NCBI GenBank assembly: GCA_021234155.1
Contig: JAJEKV010000025.1
Location: 16,485,094 to 16,549,093, forward strand
DNA from: Isoetes taiwanensis
Taxonomy: Eukaryota; Streptophyta; Lycopodiopsida; Isoetales; Isoetaceae
Direction of reading: 5' to 3'
DNA: 64,000 bases
Shown: piece by piece, positions 45,420 to 58,976 of the stretch
Position numbering within the stretch: the first letter of the stretch is position 1
How the letters are laid out: each line of letters starts with the position of its first letter
Notes under the pieces: generated by a model
What the model was told of the DNA's origin: nothing
Databases searched by the model: none
The model's input: the letters and a program-made list of their open reading frames with translations, nothing else
Made by a program: the position numbers and the translations under genes

Positions 45420-46090
45420 GAGTTGTATTTTGAGGATTTGCTTTGGACTCTGCTTCTGCTACTATCCTTGGATTGATTGCTCAGATAAGTTTTTTGATTC
45501 CATCGTTAAGTCCTTCGATGTAACCTTCCACGACATGTCGGTCACTTAGGTTCGGCACATAGAGCCTTAGCCTCGTAAAATCTTCGGTGTATTTCTGCAC
45601 TGACTCATTACCTTGTTCCAACCTATAAAACTGTTGCATCATGTGACACTTATGTTCCCTGGGCACATAATGACGTTCAAATGTCTTCGCAAACTTTTTG
45701 AATTTGCAGCTGTCTCTGCTTAACCCGTATGCTTTGGCATAACCTTTCCACCATATTCTAGCAACTCCCAAGAGGTTTGTTTTGGCCACTCTGCCTTTGT
45801 CCTTATCTCTCATTCCGTAGGCATTGTCATACTCTCTCATTTCATCAAGCCATGCCATGGCTTCCATCCCCGATCTATTGTTGCCCAAAAATTGCCCAAG
45901 TTTCCGAGCCTTCCACACATTGCTTAGGGCTGAGTCCATTTTCTTTTGATAGCCGTCTCCTCTCCCTGGTCTGTCCTTGTTCTAACCTCCCTGGCGGTCG
46001 TGTTGAACTTCCACTTCCTCCTCCGATTCTGAATCAGAGTTAGAGCTCTTCCCCTTATCCTTGGCCTGAGTTGGTGCCTGAGGCAATTGG
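45420..46090 (-). pseudogene. Gypsy gag fragment
   Basis: This is a capsid gene fragment of a chromovirus-type retroelement related to, but distinct from, that at 25.3-26.4 kb. It has an acidic Ser/Glu stretch (SDSESEEEVEV), one in-frame stop near 45984, then AMAWLDEM, YGMRDKDKGRVAKTNLLG, ARIWWKGYA, FERHYVPREHK, FYRLEQGNESVQKYTEDF and VEGYIEGLNDGIKKLI. A further stop lies at 45481-45483, after which homology continues briefly (AINPRIVAEAESK). No protease or pol follows and no LTR is recognisable nearby. Confidence 0.82.
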
Positions 46091-46762
46091 ACGTTAATAA
46101 GTTGACTGATCTTTCAAGGTGCCTATGCATTTTGATTGAGCCATATGATTTGTGGCTAATGGGCCCTGAAGCCATTATTTATAAAAGTGTAGAACTTTTT
46201 TGTCCATCAATAGATCGATGGGCTGGCCACATGATAACCATTCACCAACCCCTTTTTTAGGTAGGCCTATCCAATCCATGAGATGTAACAATACCAACAA
46301 TAGTCAAATATGGCAAGATTATCTCTCACATGGTTGCATATAGATAGACACTAATGCCCTTCAGTGTAAACCACGTCTATCATGTGGGTTGTCTTTAGAA
46401 TTTTGGCAGATTAAAGAGCGAATATGAAAAATGCTACTACCATGAAGAAGCCCTAAGCATCACAGTAAAGTTTCATGAAATGAGAGATATATTGTTTTGC
46501 GTAGTACTCAAAATAATCTAATCTTGCAGCCAAACAAATGTTTACTCTAAAAGAAACAAATACCAAAGGTATTCATCAAAGTCGAATTTAACTGCATCTG
46601 GATCCCGCCATTGTTTCCAACCAAAATGGACAACAAGAGTTTATTAGTGTGTGCACGAAAAGTGTTCTTTGCAGTAAAGTCACTATGTAAAAATACATGC
46701 TATTGTACAAACAGTAGGCATAACCTTAGCCTCAAGAATAACACCTTTCATTTGAGCAACTT
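46091..46762. other. Intergenic spacer
   Basis: No gene is seen. The right part is the 3' flank of the minus-strand CBM48 gene that ends at 46763. Confidence 0.4.
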
Positions 46763-49125
46763 TTATTTGACAAGCAGTAAATTATTGACAGCAATCCCTT
46801 CGCCAGTCGTAGGAAGCTGGGGAGACAGTTGCCATTTTTCATCAACTAAGAATTTGATCTCATACCTGCACCCAAAGTTGTCATGAGGATGAAACAGGAA
46901 AATGATAAATGGTTCTATTTTAATGCTATTCATGTTCTGTATGATAAACAACAACATCCATTTAAGAACATTAAAATTGTCATGAAAGCGCCAGGAGGTA
47001 GCCTAAGAATAATAGAAACTTACTGGTCAGGAGGTAGCCTAAGAATAGTCGAAAATTTCGTAAATGCGCCAGTACTTTCGGGTGCCAACTGTTCTCCTCG
47101 GGTCCATCCATCAAAGGAATCCATGACTAGAACGTGCTAAAATTGTGACAAAAATAAAACCAAGAAAAAGGTGACAATGAAGGTCAAACTTGTCAAATTG
47201 AAAGCAACAGTAGCTTTTAATTAATACTTGATACTGACATAATTTCATATTTTGACAAAGATGCAATTGCAAATGAACATTATAAACACAACTTTAAACA
47301 AAACACCATCCTCTTCCTCGCTAGACAGCTTACAATGTTCCAAATTTCGTTAATCTGCAGGCCTAATAGTTAGCCTTCCATGTAGCAGAAACTTTACAAA
47401 AGGATTTGATGACTTTAAAAAGCTTGATTTAAAATAACAGTTTGGTTTTCAAAGGCTTCAATTAAATCCAAAATTTACTATGCTGTAATTGCACTAAGAA
47501 CCATGACTTCGTGCAGACTATGGCTTTGACCACACTGCATCAACAAATGATTTGAATAAGTTCAGTTCGCATAACAGAATGATGAGATTCGGCATTTGAT
47601 CTTGGACCTCGTCTCGTTCCCATTATAATCTCACGAGCTAACAGGTTTTGTTAGGCCTAGTCATTGGTTTTAAAGTGGCAATATACAACTTAAGGAAACT
47701 GACCTCTGCCATTCCATGCCATTCCACTGGTATCTCCCTTAAATGAATTGCATTCACATCCTCAATTTGCAAGAGCAACTGCTTGTGAATTTCTGCAAAA
47801 GATAAGATTTTCTTATTGTTAAAGTTTCTCGTTGAAAGTGCATATAAAATAAGACATTCATGCAATTTTTAACCTGAGCATAACTCGGCAAAAATATTCT
47901 AAGACATGCTCTTTGTAAGATTTATTTTTGTTCCAAAATCCCAAAGTTATCTAAGTCTGAGCTGGAAGCACTCTGACCTTCAAGCATAAGAGCAAGATGT
48001 GAATGTATGTATTTTTCATTTATCTTCGTTGATCCTAGTTTCACCCCTTCTCTAGCAATTTCTTGTGACAATTGTATTGAATAATTGACAGAAGCATAAG
48101 GACCCCAAGCTGGATAACTGTTAAAGGCAAGATAAAATGTATATGGTGTGCAAAAGGCAGAGACAGTCAAGACTTTATGACTATCCATAGCACCCACAAA
48201 GAATAATTATGAGGACCTCATAAAAGATAGCTTATATAATAAAACATATCAACCAGCACTGATACATTGCTAACTACACAAACTTTCCTACTGCCCCCTT
48301 ATAGATTTCCATAACGCAATTGGTAGAGGTTCTACCCGAAGTTTAAGCTCCATGGCTGCAAGCTCTCTTTTGCACTTTAGGAGACGCTCATTTATTTCAA
48401 GGACCTGGAAGTTCCCGACAATCAACCTATTGAGACAGCATGACTTACTTTTCTATGAAGAATTTGATTATTTAAGTTGGCTTCACTAAGCTTCTTAAGA
48501 AGCTGAGTTCTCATTGAGTCTTTCTTAATGGAATTCCACTGCACAAAATTTAAAAAAGAATGCATGTTACAATTTGGATAGATAAATGATACATATTAAA
48601 TACCTGCTGCCACAAAATATATTTTGAAGGAGGACAATGACTTTCAAAACTAGGAAAACAGTGAAAATCAGCCCCTTTCATATCGAAGTTTAGCATTCAT
48701 GTTATATGCATTAAAGTACTGAACGTGACCATCCTATTTCTTTATTTATGCAACCGTTACAGATCAAGCATCTGACTGTGGGAAGGAAATTATAAACTGC
48801 AAAACAATATACAACCATTGCCTTCATTCTATAAACAGCTTTGCAGCCCATCTATGGATTCTTTGGGATGGCAATTATACAAGTGGATTTTAGCGAATAT
48901 GTCTTAACATACAATAACCTATGAATATTGTAAATGCAAATGACCAACAAGATAAGAGCATGCCATTCCTGATAAACGAAAATTAGATAGTTAAACTGAA
49001 TGTATAGTAGCAGGATGTGACCTCAGACCCATCACTAGAATTGAACGAGACCCCATTTTCATCTTGAATATTTTGTATGTTTAGGACCTCCTCAGACAGT
49101 TTTCTTTGAGCAGCCTAACCTTTGG
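46763..49125 (-). CDS. CBM48 protein, PTST2/PTST3 (FLO6)-like
   Basis: This is probably a plastid PROTEIN TARGETING TO STARCH-type protein: an N-terminal coiled coil and a C-terminal carbohydrate-binding module 48 that delivers glucans or enzymes to starch. Clear exons are 47978-48117 (GPYASVNYSIQLSQEIAREG, INEKYIHSHLALMLE), 47704-47792 (EIHKQLLLQIEDVNAIHLRE), 47024-47136 (HVLVMDSFDGWTRGEQLAPE, TGAFTKFSTILRL) and 46763-46865 (YEIKFLVDEKWQLSPQLPTT, AVNNLLLVK, stop). Phases match across all three joints. The CBM48 hallmarks SFDGW, YEIKFLVD and NNLL are intact. Less certain upstream exons near 48325-48410, 48448-48540 and 49020-49125 read as coiled coil. The start codon and transit peptide were not found. 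It is likely functional, but the 5' end is unresolved. Confidence 0.7.
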
Positions 49126-50487
49126 TAAAAATTGAGCATTCCCTTCTTATTCTTTTCTGCCTTTTATGACAAGATTTCCATGATGGCAACGGAAGTGGTT
49201 CCGATTGAAAATAGAATCTACATTTTGTCTGCGAAATTTGGGGTGCTGGTTCAAAGTGATACTCCTGTAATGTTAAGGAAAAATATTGTCATACACATTG
49301 TTCTTATTTATTTGTAGTAACATCAAATAGTTCAGAGAAATTTAGCACATTGTTACCTTCCGAATTGTGTTGCTACTGAGATAGAATCCAGTATATTCCA
49401 GTGCTAATGTGTAGCAGCATCATTTCACTTAAACTTACAAAACATGATTGTTAACAAGCTTTTGCGAAAGCTTATTCTTGGATACATGCAGGCTGAAGTT
49501 AGGAAAATCATGGCAGACCGAGGGATGAAATTCCCCTCTACTTCGCTTCGCTGCCTCTAGGCGCCACCAAGAAGTTGGAGATCACATCTCCACCTTCCAT
49601 CCAGACTCCCGTAAAATCCATATCGTCTAACTATCCTCAGGTGTCCCTCAAATCCCAAAACTACACAACCGTAGATAAAGAATACGCTACAATATTCTCA
49701 AATCGTGGCCCTCTATCCATTCCTCCCCACGTTCCCCAAGGATTGCCCTACGGGCAACCAAAATACTTCCATCACGTAATTTTTCTCTTGGCGGCACAAA
49801 ATCTTGATGATGATGATGCCAACTATAAACATGATATTGTTGTGTCGATGTATCCTATATCGGGTCCTCCTCTTGACAGTATCATGTTGCTAGAAGAGTG
49901 TTCATGATATTGATTGCTTCACCTAATTACTCCATCATCTAACTACTCCATCATCTATACCTTCTGAGATATTACACTATGGGACGGAGGAAAAAAACAA
50001 GGAGGATGTACACGCATGATCCATAGCTTTGCAATTGTCCTCAGGTTTTATTTAGGCTTATACCCTTTGCTCTGTTCCCTTCCCATAGTCCAATTGGGTT
50101 CCCACGGACGTAAAAATTCTATCTTGTCTTATCTTGTGCTTTGTGTAGATTCCTTGATATTTTGAGCTATCTAGTATCTGTTGTTGGTTATGGGCATAAT
50201 ATCATTTCATTTCGTACTCTAATTAATCTATTGATGTTTTGGTGTATGATTTGGTGCAAGTGCGGGATTGTGGTCCACAGTGAAAGGGCTAGAGAAGAAC
50301 AGGCAAAGCTATGTAAATGTATTATTTCTAAGATTCCGAAGAGTTAATGCCATGGCCTTGATCATATTTACGACAATCCCGATGTAGAGCTAGAGGCCAA
50401 CATGGACAATGGAGTTACAGAGAAGACATGAGAACTAGAAGATAAGTTGGTAGTTAACATCATGTGCTCCAACCTCATGATTTTTTG
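49126..50487. other. Intergenic; possible 5' part of the CBM48 gene
   Basis: A minus-strand stretch at about 49130-49265 ending in an AG acceptor (cattacag) could be another exon of the CBM48 gene, but one TAG separates it from the next. A plus-strand frame at 49575-49907 (110 codons) has no recognisable motif. The rest is without features. Confidence 0.35.
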
Positions 50488-50757
50488 TTTTCTTTGGACT
50501 TGAAATCAATCTATCACCATACTTCTAATTGGTCTCTGCATCATACCTTTTTGGGCTTCAGGTTGGATGGATTTTTTTTCGTCTTTACTATGCTTCCTTT
50601 TGGTCCTTTTTGTGCACCTTATGTTCTTACTAAACTTCGATGACCTCTGATACGTCACTGGCAAGGTTCAGGAATTAGGTGCATTTTTTATTTGGATGAT
50701 TTTCTCTTTAATTCACAAGTCTCTGACCTTCAGTCTACCGTCTTTTTGATTGCATGA
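50488..50757 (+). pseudogene. Reverse transcriptase fragment, DIRS/Ngaro-like
   Basis: One plus-strand frame shows FSLDLKSIYHH (RT palm A-like), then FVFTMLPFGPFCAPYVLTKL, one in-frame TGA (about 50641), PLIRHWQGSGIR and the catalytic box FYLDDFLFNSQVS. The order and spacing and the TKL-x-PLI-x-HW-x2-GIR signature resemble RTs of tyrosine-recombinase (DIRS/Ngaro) elements rather than gypsy, copia or LINE. Only about 90 codons survive. No recombinase or methyltransferase domain was seen nearby. Confidence 0.6.
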
Positions 50758-52731
<1,974 letters not shown>

Positions 52732-53094
52732 TCAACATGCAACACAACTATTTTCTGGGGTTTTGATCTCCATCATAACCCAAAGACCAGAAACCTTCAC
52801 AAAGGTAAACTCGACATGGACCTTTTGCCGGATTGGTGCGTTCATAGCCCACTCGAAAAGCTCGGGCTCCACTCGAATGCCCATCTCCATATACTGCACC
52901 AAAGCTTGTGCAGTTATAAAATTATGAGTTTTCCTGTGATTTAGCACAGTTAACTCATTCTCTTCGACAGTGCATGAAGAATTCACACTGCCCTGAGACA
53001 TGTTTTCTGAGTCTGTAGAAGAGGAGGATGGCGATGGTGAAGGATGGCGCCGGAATCTAAAGCGCTCACGAACTACAACCTTCGGTCTGGCCAT
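52732..53094 (-). CDS. Hypothetical exon, Ser-rich N terminus
   Basis: A minus-strand frame from ATG 53092-53094 begins MARPKVVVRERFRFRRH, followed by a Ser/Pro run and then RKTHNFITAQALVQYMEMGI and FEWAMNAPIRQKVHVEF. A possible donor follows TTTGTGAAG near 52806. The amphipathic, non-repetitive sequence looks like a real first exon. I do not recognise the family, and no certain following exon was found. Confidence 0.4.
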   Translation of the reverse strand: MARPKVVVRERFRFRRHPSPSPSSSSTDSENMSQGSVNSSCTVEENELTVLNHRKTHNFITAQALVQYMEMGIRVEPELFEWAMNAPIRQKVHVEFTFVKVSGLWVMMEIKTPENSCVAC

Positions 53095-53411
53095 CTCTAC
53101 AGGAAACGTAGAATAGGAAAAGAAAAAGCTGGCACACAAATCGATGTCATAATTTATGGGAGTCTGCTGATGGTACAGGAAATAATGGCTTCGAATGACA
53201 TCTAAGGTGTAAGACTACTGCCATGAAATCTAATGGTCTTGAAATCTAATGGTTTTATGCCCAATTCTGCACTCTGACTGGTCCTGAAGTTGCTGGCAAC
53301 TTTCTATGTCAGACTACAAATTTCTGCCATAAACTGTTATAGAATAGAATGCTGCAAATCCAATGGGATTTGCAGGAAAAAGACACTACACAATATCACA
53401 CAATAAAAAAC

Positions 53412-53689
53412 AAGTTGCTGCTTCATGTGTATCCTGGTGCTTGGCCGCTCTTGCGGCAGCAAGCCTTGCATCTGTGCGTGGCTTGGTTGGTGTGGCTGAT
53501 TTGGAAGCGGCGGCGGTTGTGGATCTTTCAGGGGATTCAGGAGCCTGCAGCCTCTCTGATTCCTCGACTCAGGTACAAGCTATTTCAAAGCTTTCTGGTG
53601 TTCCCGGGAGTAGTAGAGCGGAAGTTTGCCATTTGGCGGGACTTCTTGGGTGTTGTAGATGGTGATGGTTGTGACGCTCCCTGAATATA
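53412..53689 (+). pseudogene. LINE ORF2 C-terminal fragment, left of solo LTR
   Basis: The plus-strand frame contains LRQQALHLCVAWLVWLIWKRRRLWIFQ, which recalls the C-terminal zf-RVT region of plant LINE (non-LTR) ORF2 proteins. It is cut at 53689 by a solo LTR and resumes at 55393. The 5' part of the LINE is missing, as is usual for truncated insertions. The left boundary is approximate. Confidence 0.6.
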
Positions 53690-55392
53690 TACGACACCCA
53701 GCCGTATACATACAGGGACTTTCCCCTCCCATGGCAACCAACTTGCCATGAGCAGGGCCCTCCGTCTATTTCGGGCCATCTATGAAATGATGCCCTAAAG
53801 AAGGACACTGAAAAGGTCATTCGCCCACGCCTTCAATGGGACTCCTACGTCGAAGCATGAATACAAGGGTTAGCACACAAAGATAAATCATATATAAATA
53901 ACCACCACGAAGGGTGGTGCATCCATCCAAATACCAACGGCATAGAATATGCATCTAAACCTAAGAAAACACCCAAACCCCGGTTCTACCCCCGCCTCGG
54001 ACTCCGGTGAGGATCGACCGACGGCCCGGGCCTCAAGAGATCAGCGAGGCGAAGTCTTGGCATGGCGTTGGCTGGCATAGAACATTGGCTAGGGTTGTCC
54101 ACTCCATCCGCCCCTCCCCCTGCTCACTTTGCGGATGGGTCAATTCACGCTATGGCTTCGCTATAGCCTTCCCTGAGACGCAGGTTCAAGGTATCACCCT
54201 TTGAGCCTACTCTGTGTTCATGACGCTGGGTCCGATGAGGCAGAGCCGGGGAAGCGTCCCCTTCGAGAATCCACAGTGGTTCCATGGGTGAGCTAGAGAA
54301 TACGTGCGCATCAGCGACCCCGCATCCGTGCAGACTTTACTCACCCTAAATCTACTCAAAGTGCAAGGTGCTCCATACGGATCACACCTCTACACCCAGG
54401 GAGTGTCAGACCCATACCCGGCCCTCTACGTGACCGGCTATCAGGCCTAGCCCACTGTAGGAGTCTCAGGAGCCTTGTATGCTCGTGCAAGACCCCACCC
54501 CTCATGTCACCACTGTGTTCCTTGTCTGGTGCTAAGCCCGACCATAGCATCTAGGACCCGTGGGCTCTTGTGCACAGCCGCAATATTGGGAATTACAGGG
54601 TTTTATCTAGGAACATACTAACGTATATGAGTTCAGAGGTCTCTACCCCGCCCTTATTTCCCCCATTTCCAGAGTGATACCATACAAAGAACTATCAATC
54701 CATCCTTTTTAGGAACCAAACCAGAATCAGAATATAAAGAGAACTTACCTTTACAATCAAGGGTTAGTTCCTACCATTAAAACACAGAGAGAACAGACAG
54801 AACATCACAACAAGTGCCCAACAGGCGCTACCTAGAATTCACAACTAAACTACTACCAACCAGGTGTTTGGCCTGACCCGTTATCGTGGGGTGCTTCCAT
54901 AGTGTTTGTCTGAAGGGGGCGGCAAATGACTAGAGGGGTCAAGTTTAGTGATTTTGGTGAGGTTAGCAACAGTCCTTGGGCGCCAAATGCTCCTTGGGCC
55001 AAAGCATAATCCTTGGGCGCCAAATTTGCTCCTTGGGCCAGAAGAATTCCTTGGGCACTCACCGCTCCCTTAGGCCCTCCTCCTCTCCTCCATCTCCAGC
55101 TGCTCCTAATTCGAATTGGGGCACAAAAGCCCTAATTTGGGTGTCCAAAATGGAAACCATGCCTTGCCCAATCGATTTGGGCCAAGTGGCACCCCCTTGT
55201 TGGTGCTAATTAACTAATTTAGCTTAATTAGGGTAATTAGGCTATATACTTTATAATTATCCACAATGGATTTATTAACATAGCTAAATAAAACCATTGT
55301 GGTCGATGCCCACTTAGCCAATTACCCCCTTATGTCCTAGTGACGTGTCCCGGCGTGCATACGTATACCGTATGAATGCCTGGAACGTCACA
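53690..55392 (-). mobile_element. Solo LTR (1703 bp), same family as 30884-32275
   Basis: The plus strand begins TGTGACGCTCCCTGAA and ends GGAACGTCACA. It is flanked by the 5-bp target duplication ATGGT at 53685-53689 and 55393-55397. It shares many blocks with the 5' LTR of the histone-carrying element, and orientation is assigned by that match. No primer binding site is present beside it, so the internal part has been lost, most likely by LTR-LTR recombination. Internally, two ccttgggc-containing words recur at 54975-55060. Confidence 0.88.
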
Positions 55393-55397
55393 ATGGT

Positions 55398-55556
55398 CGT
55401 TTTGTACAGCAGTAGAGTTGCAGTTTTTCTGTGAGTTTGTTGTGGAGTGTCGAGGTATCGCTGTCTCTTTGGGGCAGTTCTCCTTCCTCCTCACTTGCTT
55501 TGTAACATTACCATTCTTTTAATATACTGATGACATAGTTCTTCAAACAAAAAAAA
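55398..55556 (+). mobile_element. LINE 3' end with poly(A), right of solo LTR
   Basis: This continues the LINE fragment after the ATGGT duplication. It ends with tttaatatactgatgacata, ttcttcaaac and a poly(A) of about 10 bases near 55550, a typical plant LINE 3' terminus. The downstream target-site duplication could not be matched with confidence. Confidence 0.6.
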
Positions 55557-55791
55557 AAGTAAAATGAAATGATGTTAGAGCCACATTATATTCGTCAAAA
55601 AAATGAATGGGTGTTAGTTGAAATTTTATAACTTATCCATTAGGACTTTCATTTACGCATATCTGTTAAGGAAGCATAAGGCATTCTTTGTCATTTATGG
55701 CAAAAAACTATGTACACCTATGTCAAGATAGAAATATTGTAGACCTTGGGTTACCTTCGACAACACAACAAAACAACTTTGCTTAGATCCT

Positions 55792-56230
55792 ATATGTAGC
55801 ACAATAATAGGGGGTTTCAGGGGGATTTGATATGGATGTAAAAATGACAATTCCTGAAACCATAGACCATATATCCCTAAAACAATTGAATGGGTGGTTA
55901 TAAAAAAAACATAGATTCAAGATAAAAAATAATCACATTAGCTCGCTGGGTATATTGGTTAAAGTAGTCTTATTAGGATATTGAGTTATTTTGGTAGAGG
56001 TTCGAGCCCCCGTATTTCATATTCTAAAATCTTAGGCAAAGTCGTATAGAGGTTCGATATTCCCTCAAAACCTTAGGCGAACTTGTATTTCATATTTCAA
56101 AATCATAGGCGTCTCCAATCATAAATGACCATAGGCGAAACGAGAGGTACCCAGAGGCAGCAACATACATTCTGGGCCGTAGGATCGATGGATCCGACGA
56201 TTGTGGTAGTCCAGATGCACCTCGTTTAGA
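55792..56230 (+). repeat. 439-bp tandem unit, copy A, with tRNA-like promoter
   Basis: This is the first of three tandem copies. It contains a tRNA-derived, SINE-like segment from about 55939: box A-like tagctcgctgggtatattgg and box B ggttcgagccc (55999-56009), about 60 bp apart as in a tRNA. A unique 3' part follows (cttaggcaaagtcg, gcgaaacgagaggtac, cacctcgtttaga). It suggests a SINE within a larger duplicated unit. Confidence 0.65.
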
Positions 56231-56526
56231 ATATGTAGCACAATAACAGGGGGTTCCAGGGGTATTTGATATGGATGTAAAAGTGACAATTCCTGAAACC
56301 ATAGACCATATCCTAAAACAATTGAATGGGTTGTTATAAAAAAATATAGATTCAAGATAGAAAATAATCACATTAGCTCATTGAGTATATTGGTTAAAGT
56401 AGTTTTATTAGGACATTGAGTTATTTTGGTAGAGGTTCGAGCCCTCGTATTTCATATTTTTTGTAGAGGTTCGAGCCCTCGTATTTCATATTCTAAAATC
56501 TTAGGATTCAAGATAGAAATTAATTA
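56231..56526 (+). repeat. 439-bp tandem unit, copy B (shortened)
   Basis: This copy starts atatgtagcacaataacagg and repeats copy A through the tRNA-like region. It has a small internal duplication of tagaggttcgagccctcgta near 56424-56485, then jumps to the next copy's beginning at about 56500. Confidence 0.65.
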
Positions 56527-56531
56527 CATAG
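56527..56531. repeat. Left target-site duplication CATAG
   Basis: CATAG here matches CATAG at 59823-59827, flanking the LTR element on both sides. Confidence 0.85.
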
Positions 56532-57343
56532 TGATATGGTTTAAAGATTCTTGAAGATATTACCCACTTTGAAAGACAGTTAAATAGATAGAAATAGAAG
56601 AATCAATTCTTAGAGTCTTATAACAGCTTTGATCAATAACAAAGGTTCTTGGTTTCCACAACCAAGCTACGGAGCATCCAGTTTCCACCCAACTGGATCC
56701 AGGAATTAAGGCAATTTCCAAGGGAATAACAAGCAGATTGACCACAACTTCTTCTCTTACAGTCTGAGATCTTTCGAAGCTCTGATAAGCTTCAAGAGGC
56801 AGCAACAGCTCTGAAATCCGGTCTAATCTCCATGTTCACGCAAATAAATGGCGCTCCTCTTCCGGATGTGACCAGATTGAATTAGCAGAGCTCGGATTTG
56901 AGGCCGTGATTGGGCTGAGAGGGTCGATTTCAGTAGCAGCTACTTCGAACTCCCCTGCAGGTCAGATCTAGGAAGCCACAAACTGAAACTGGGTTGCAGA
57001 TGCCGGATTCAATGGCAGGAGACTCCTCTGCCTCTATTGTGCTGACCGCCCTTTCTAATATCCGATGGCATCTTCCTTTTTCCCTGATTAAGGCATGCTC
57101 ACCCTGTTCTGGTCCGCCAGTTCGTTTCCCCCTTTAATAAAAATAGTTGCATGAGCTATTTCGTTGCTTCCCTTTTACAATACTTTTGGATAAAGTATTC
57201 CCCCTATACGTGGTAAAAATAGTTGAATATAGCCTAATATCTTGCCCCTTTTATTTGTCATTTCTTGTAACGATTAGTATCTCTATGCCCCATTGCCTTA
57301 ATCCCTTGTTTTCGGACCATTCCCCCTAGCATGCTCCATATCA
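56532..57343 (-). mobile_element. 3' LTR of gag-only element (812 bp)
   Basis: The plus strand begins TGATATGG and ends CCATATCA, giving 8-bp inverted ends. It is closely similar over its whole length to 58996-59822. On the minus strand a purine-rich AAGAAGGGATAGAAT tract lies just inside it, fitting a polypurine tract. Confidence 0.9.
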
Positions 57344-57760
57344 ATTCTATCCCTTCTTAAAGAAGATCGTCCGCGATCTTTTAAACGCACTTGAGATGGG
57401 TCCATCCCTTCTCAAGGTGATTGCTCCCGAATCAAATTGCATCGAAGGGTTCCCTAGTCCTGCAAACTTAAGAAACAGTTATGGATATCCGCGTACTTCC
57501 GCAGTACGATATACCCTTGTACCTCCGCGGTACTACTTGATTGTATCTCCAGGATACAGTATCTCCACGATACCCAATCATTATATCTCTGCGATACTGA
57601 TGTTAATTTTTGTCAGGCCTATTGCTACAACTACAATTACCATTCTTCAAAATTTACATCTAATGCACCATGCTTACATAATAGTTTAATTTTCATTCCA
57701 CACAAAAAATCAACACACAAATCAAATCTTACATTAAAGAAATGTAAATGTTTACTATGT
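57344..57760 (-). repeat. Internal 3' region with five 15-bp stem-loops
   Basis: No coding sequence is seen. Five imperfect palindromes of 15 bp, consensus GTAYCTCCRCRRTAC, lie at 57493-57507, 57519-57533, 57543-57557, 57559-57573 and 57583-57597, spaced 2-12 bp apart. Confidence 0.7.
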
Positions 57761-58958
57761 TTACCCCAAAGTTCCCATTTGGAGCCACCTCCGTTCTTTG
57801 GCATTAGCCTTTGCCCGTTCCTCATCTTGAAAGCTTACACCTTTCTTCCGCTCATCAGCAGCTGTAGAGATCTCAGGTATATCCTCCGGTTTGGGACCTT
57901 CAATAGCATGCATTTGTACACCCCTTTGAGGTTTAGGTGTCTCAACCTTTGTGATCCCCCCTTCTCCAAACGGACAATCCCTTAGGTAATGTTTTCCCCC
58001 GCATCTATAACAACCTCCCTTTGGTTCCTTAGTTTCCTTCCACGGTCTACCTTGACTTCCCTCTTCTTGCTTCCTTTCGGAACCATTACCATTGCCGTAT
58101 TTCTCCTCTTCTTGAAGTTTTTGGAAGATTCCTTACTTCCGTTCTTCTCTTTGCTACTCTTGTTACTTCTTGATCTAAAGTGTCTTCATCCCAAAAATCA
58201 AATTTCCTAGATTTTGGATCTATTTTCCGTTCCACTGCAGATGCTAGTTTTATAGCTCCATCTAAATCTTTAGGGTGAAATATTTCCATTTCCACATAGA
58301 TATCGTCCCTACATCCGTTGACATATTTTCTCAGAAGCTCCTTCCCATCCAGATTCCTTATTAGTGCCGCTAAATGAGTGAATTTGGAAGTGTGGGACTG
58401 ACTACTCTCAGTTTCCCCCTGTTTCAGACGATCCCATTCCCTACGTAGCTCACTGTGATAGTTAGAAGGTAAATAATGTGCTTCAAATGCCGTTTTGAAA
58501 CTTTCCCAATTATTGATCCTGGGATCACATTCTCGTCTGCCTTGCCACCATGCTTGGGCTTGATCTTTTAAGTAAGTGTCCATGGCTTGCAGTCTTTCCA
58601 CATCTGTTGCCTGCACACGTTCAAAAAACTTTTCCCACTGGCTAACGAAACTGACAACCTTGACAGGCTTTGTCTTTCCCCCTTTGAAAGACGGCATGTC
58701 TGCTTTCTCTAACCATTTTCTCAGTTTAGGTGGCGGTGGAGGAGTTACTGGAGAAGGACCATTGGGCAAAGGAGGTGGTTGCGAAGGTTGCAGATAAATA
58801 TCTGGAAGGAAGCGATACATAATAGACAGCAATTCCACTTGCCTGTCATACTCTTGCTGACTGCTAGGCATAGGCAATGCTAACTGGGATGCAATGTAGC
58901 TGGCATTAGACAAGGCTTGCTGGTATTGTGCTTCAGTAACATTGAAGCGTTGGGCCAT
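57761..58958 (-). pseudogene. Retrotransposon gag with zinc knuckle, one frameshift
   Basis: This is the capsid protein of the LTR element 56532-59822. From ATG 58956-58958 the frame gives MAQRFNVTEAQYQQ, a proline run, the retrotransposon gag core (AQAWWQGRRE, NWESFKTAFEAHYLP, LRREWDRLKQGE, FTHLAALIRNLDG, LLRKYVNGC) and ends at 58086. A -1 frame change near 58120 links it to a CCHC zinc knuckle (CYRCGGKHYLRDCPF, 57968-58015), and the frame stops at 57761. There is no protease, RT or integrase, so the element depended on other elements for movement. The frameshift could be mutation or a programmed shift. Confidence 0.85.
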
Positions 58959-58976
58959 TGATCAGGTATGAGGATC

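Noticed and set aside
55939-56010. Possible tRNA gene
   Set aside because: Boxes A and B are present, but the acceptor and anticodon stems do not pair properly; better read as a SINE-like segment.
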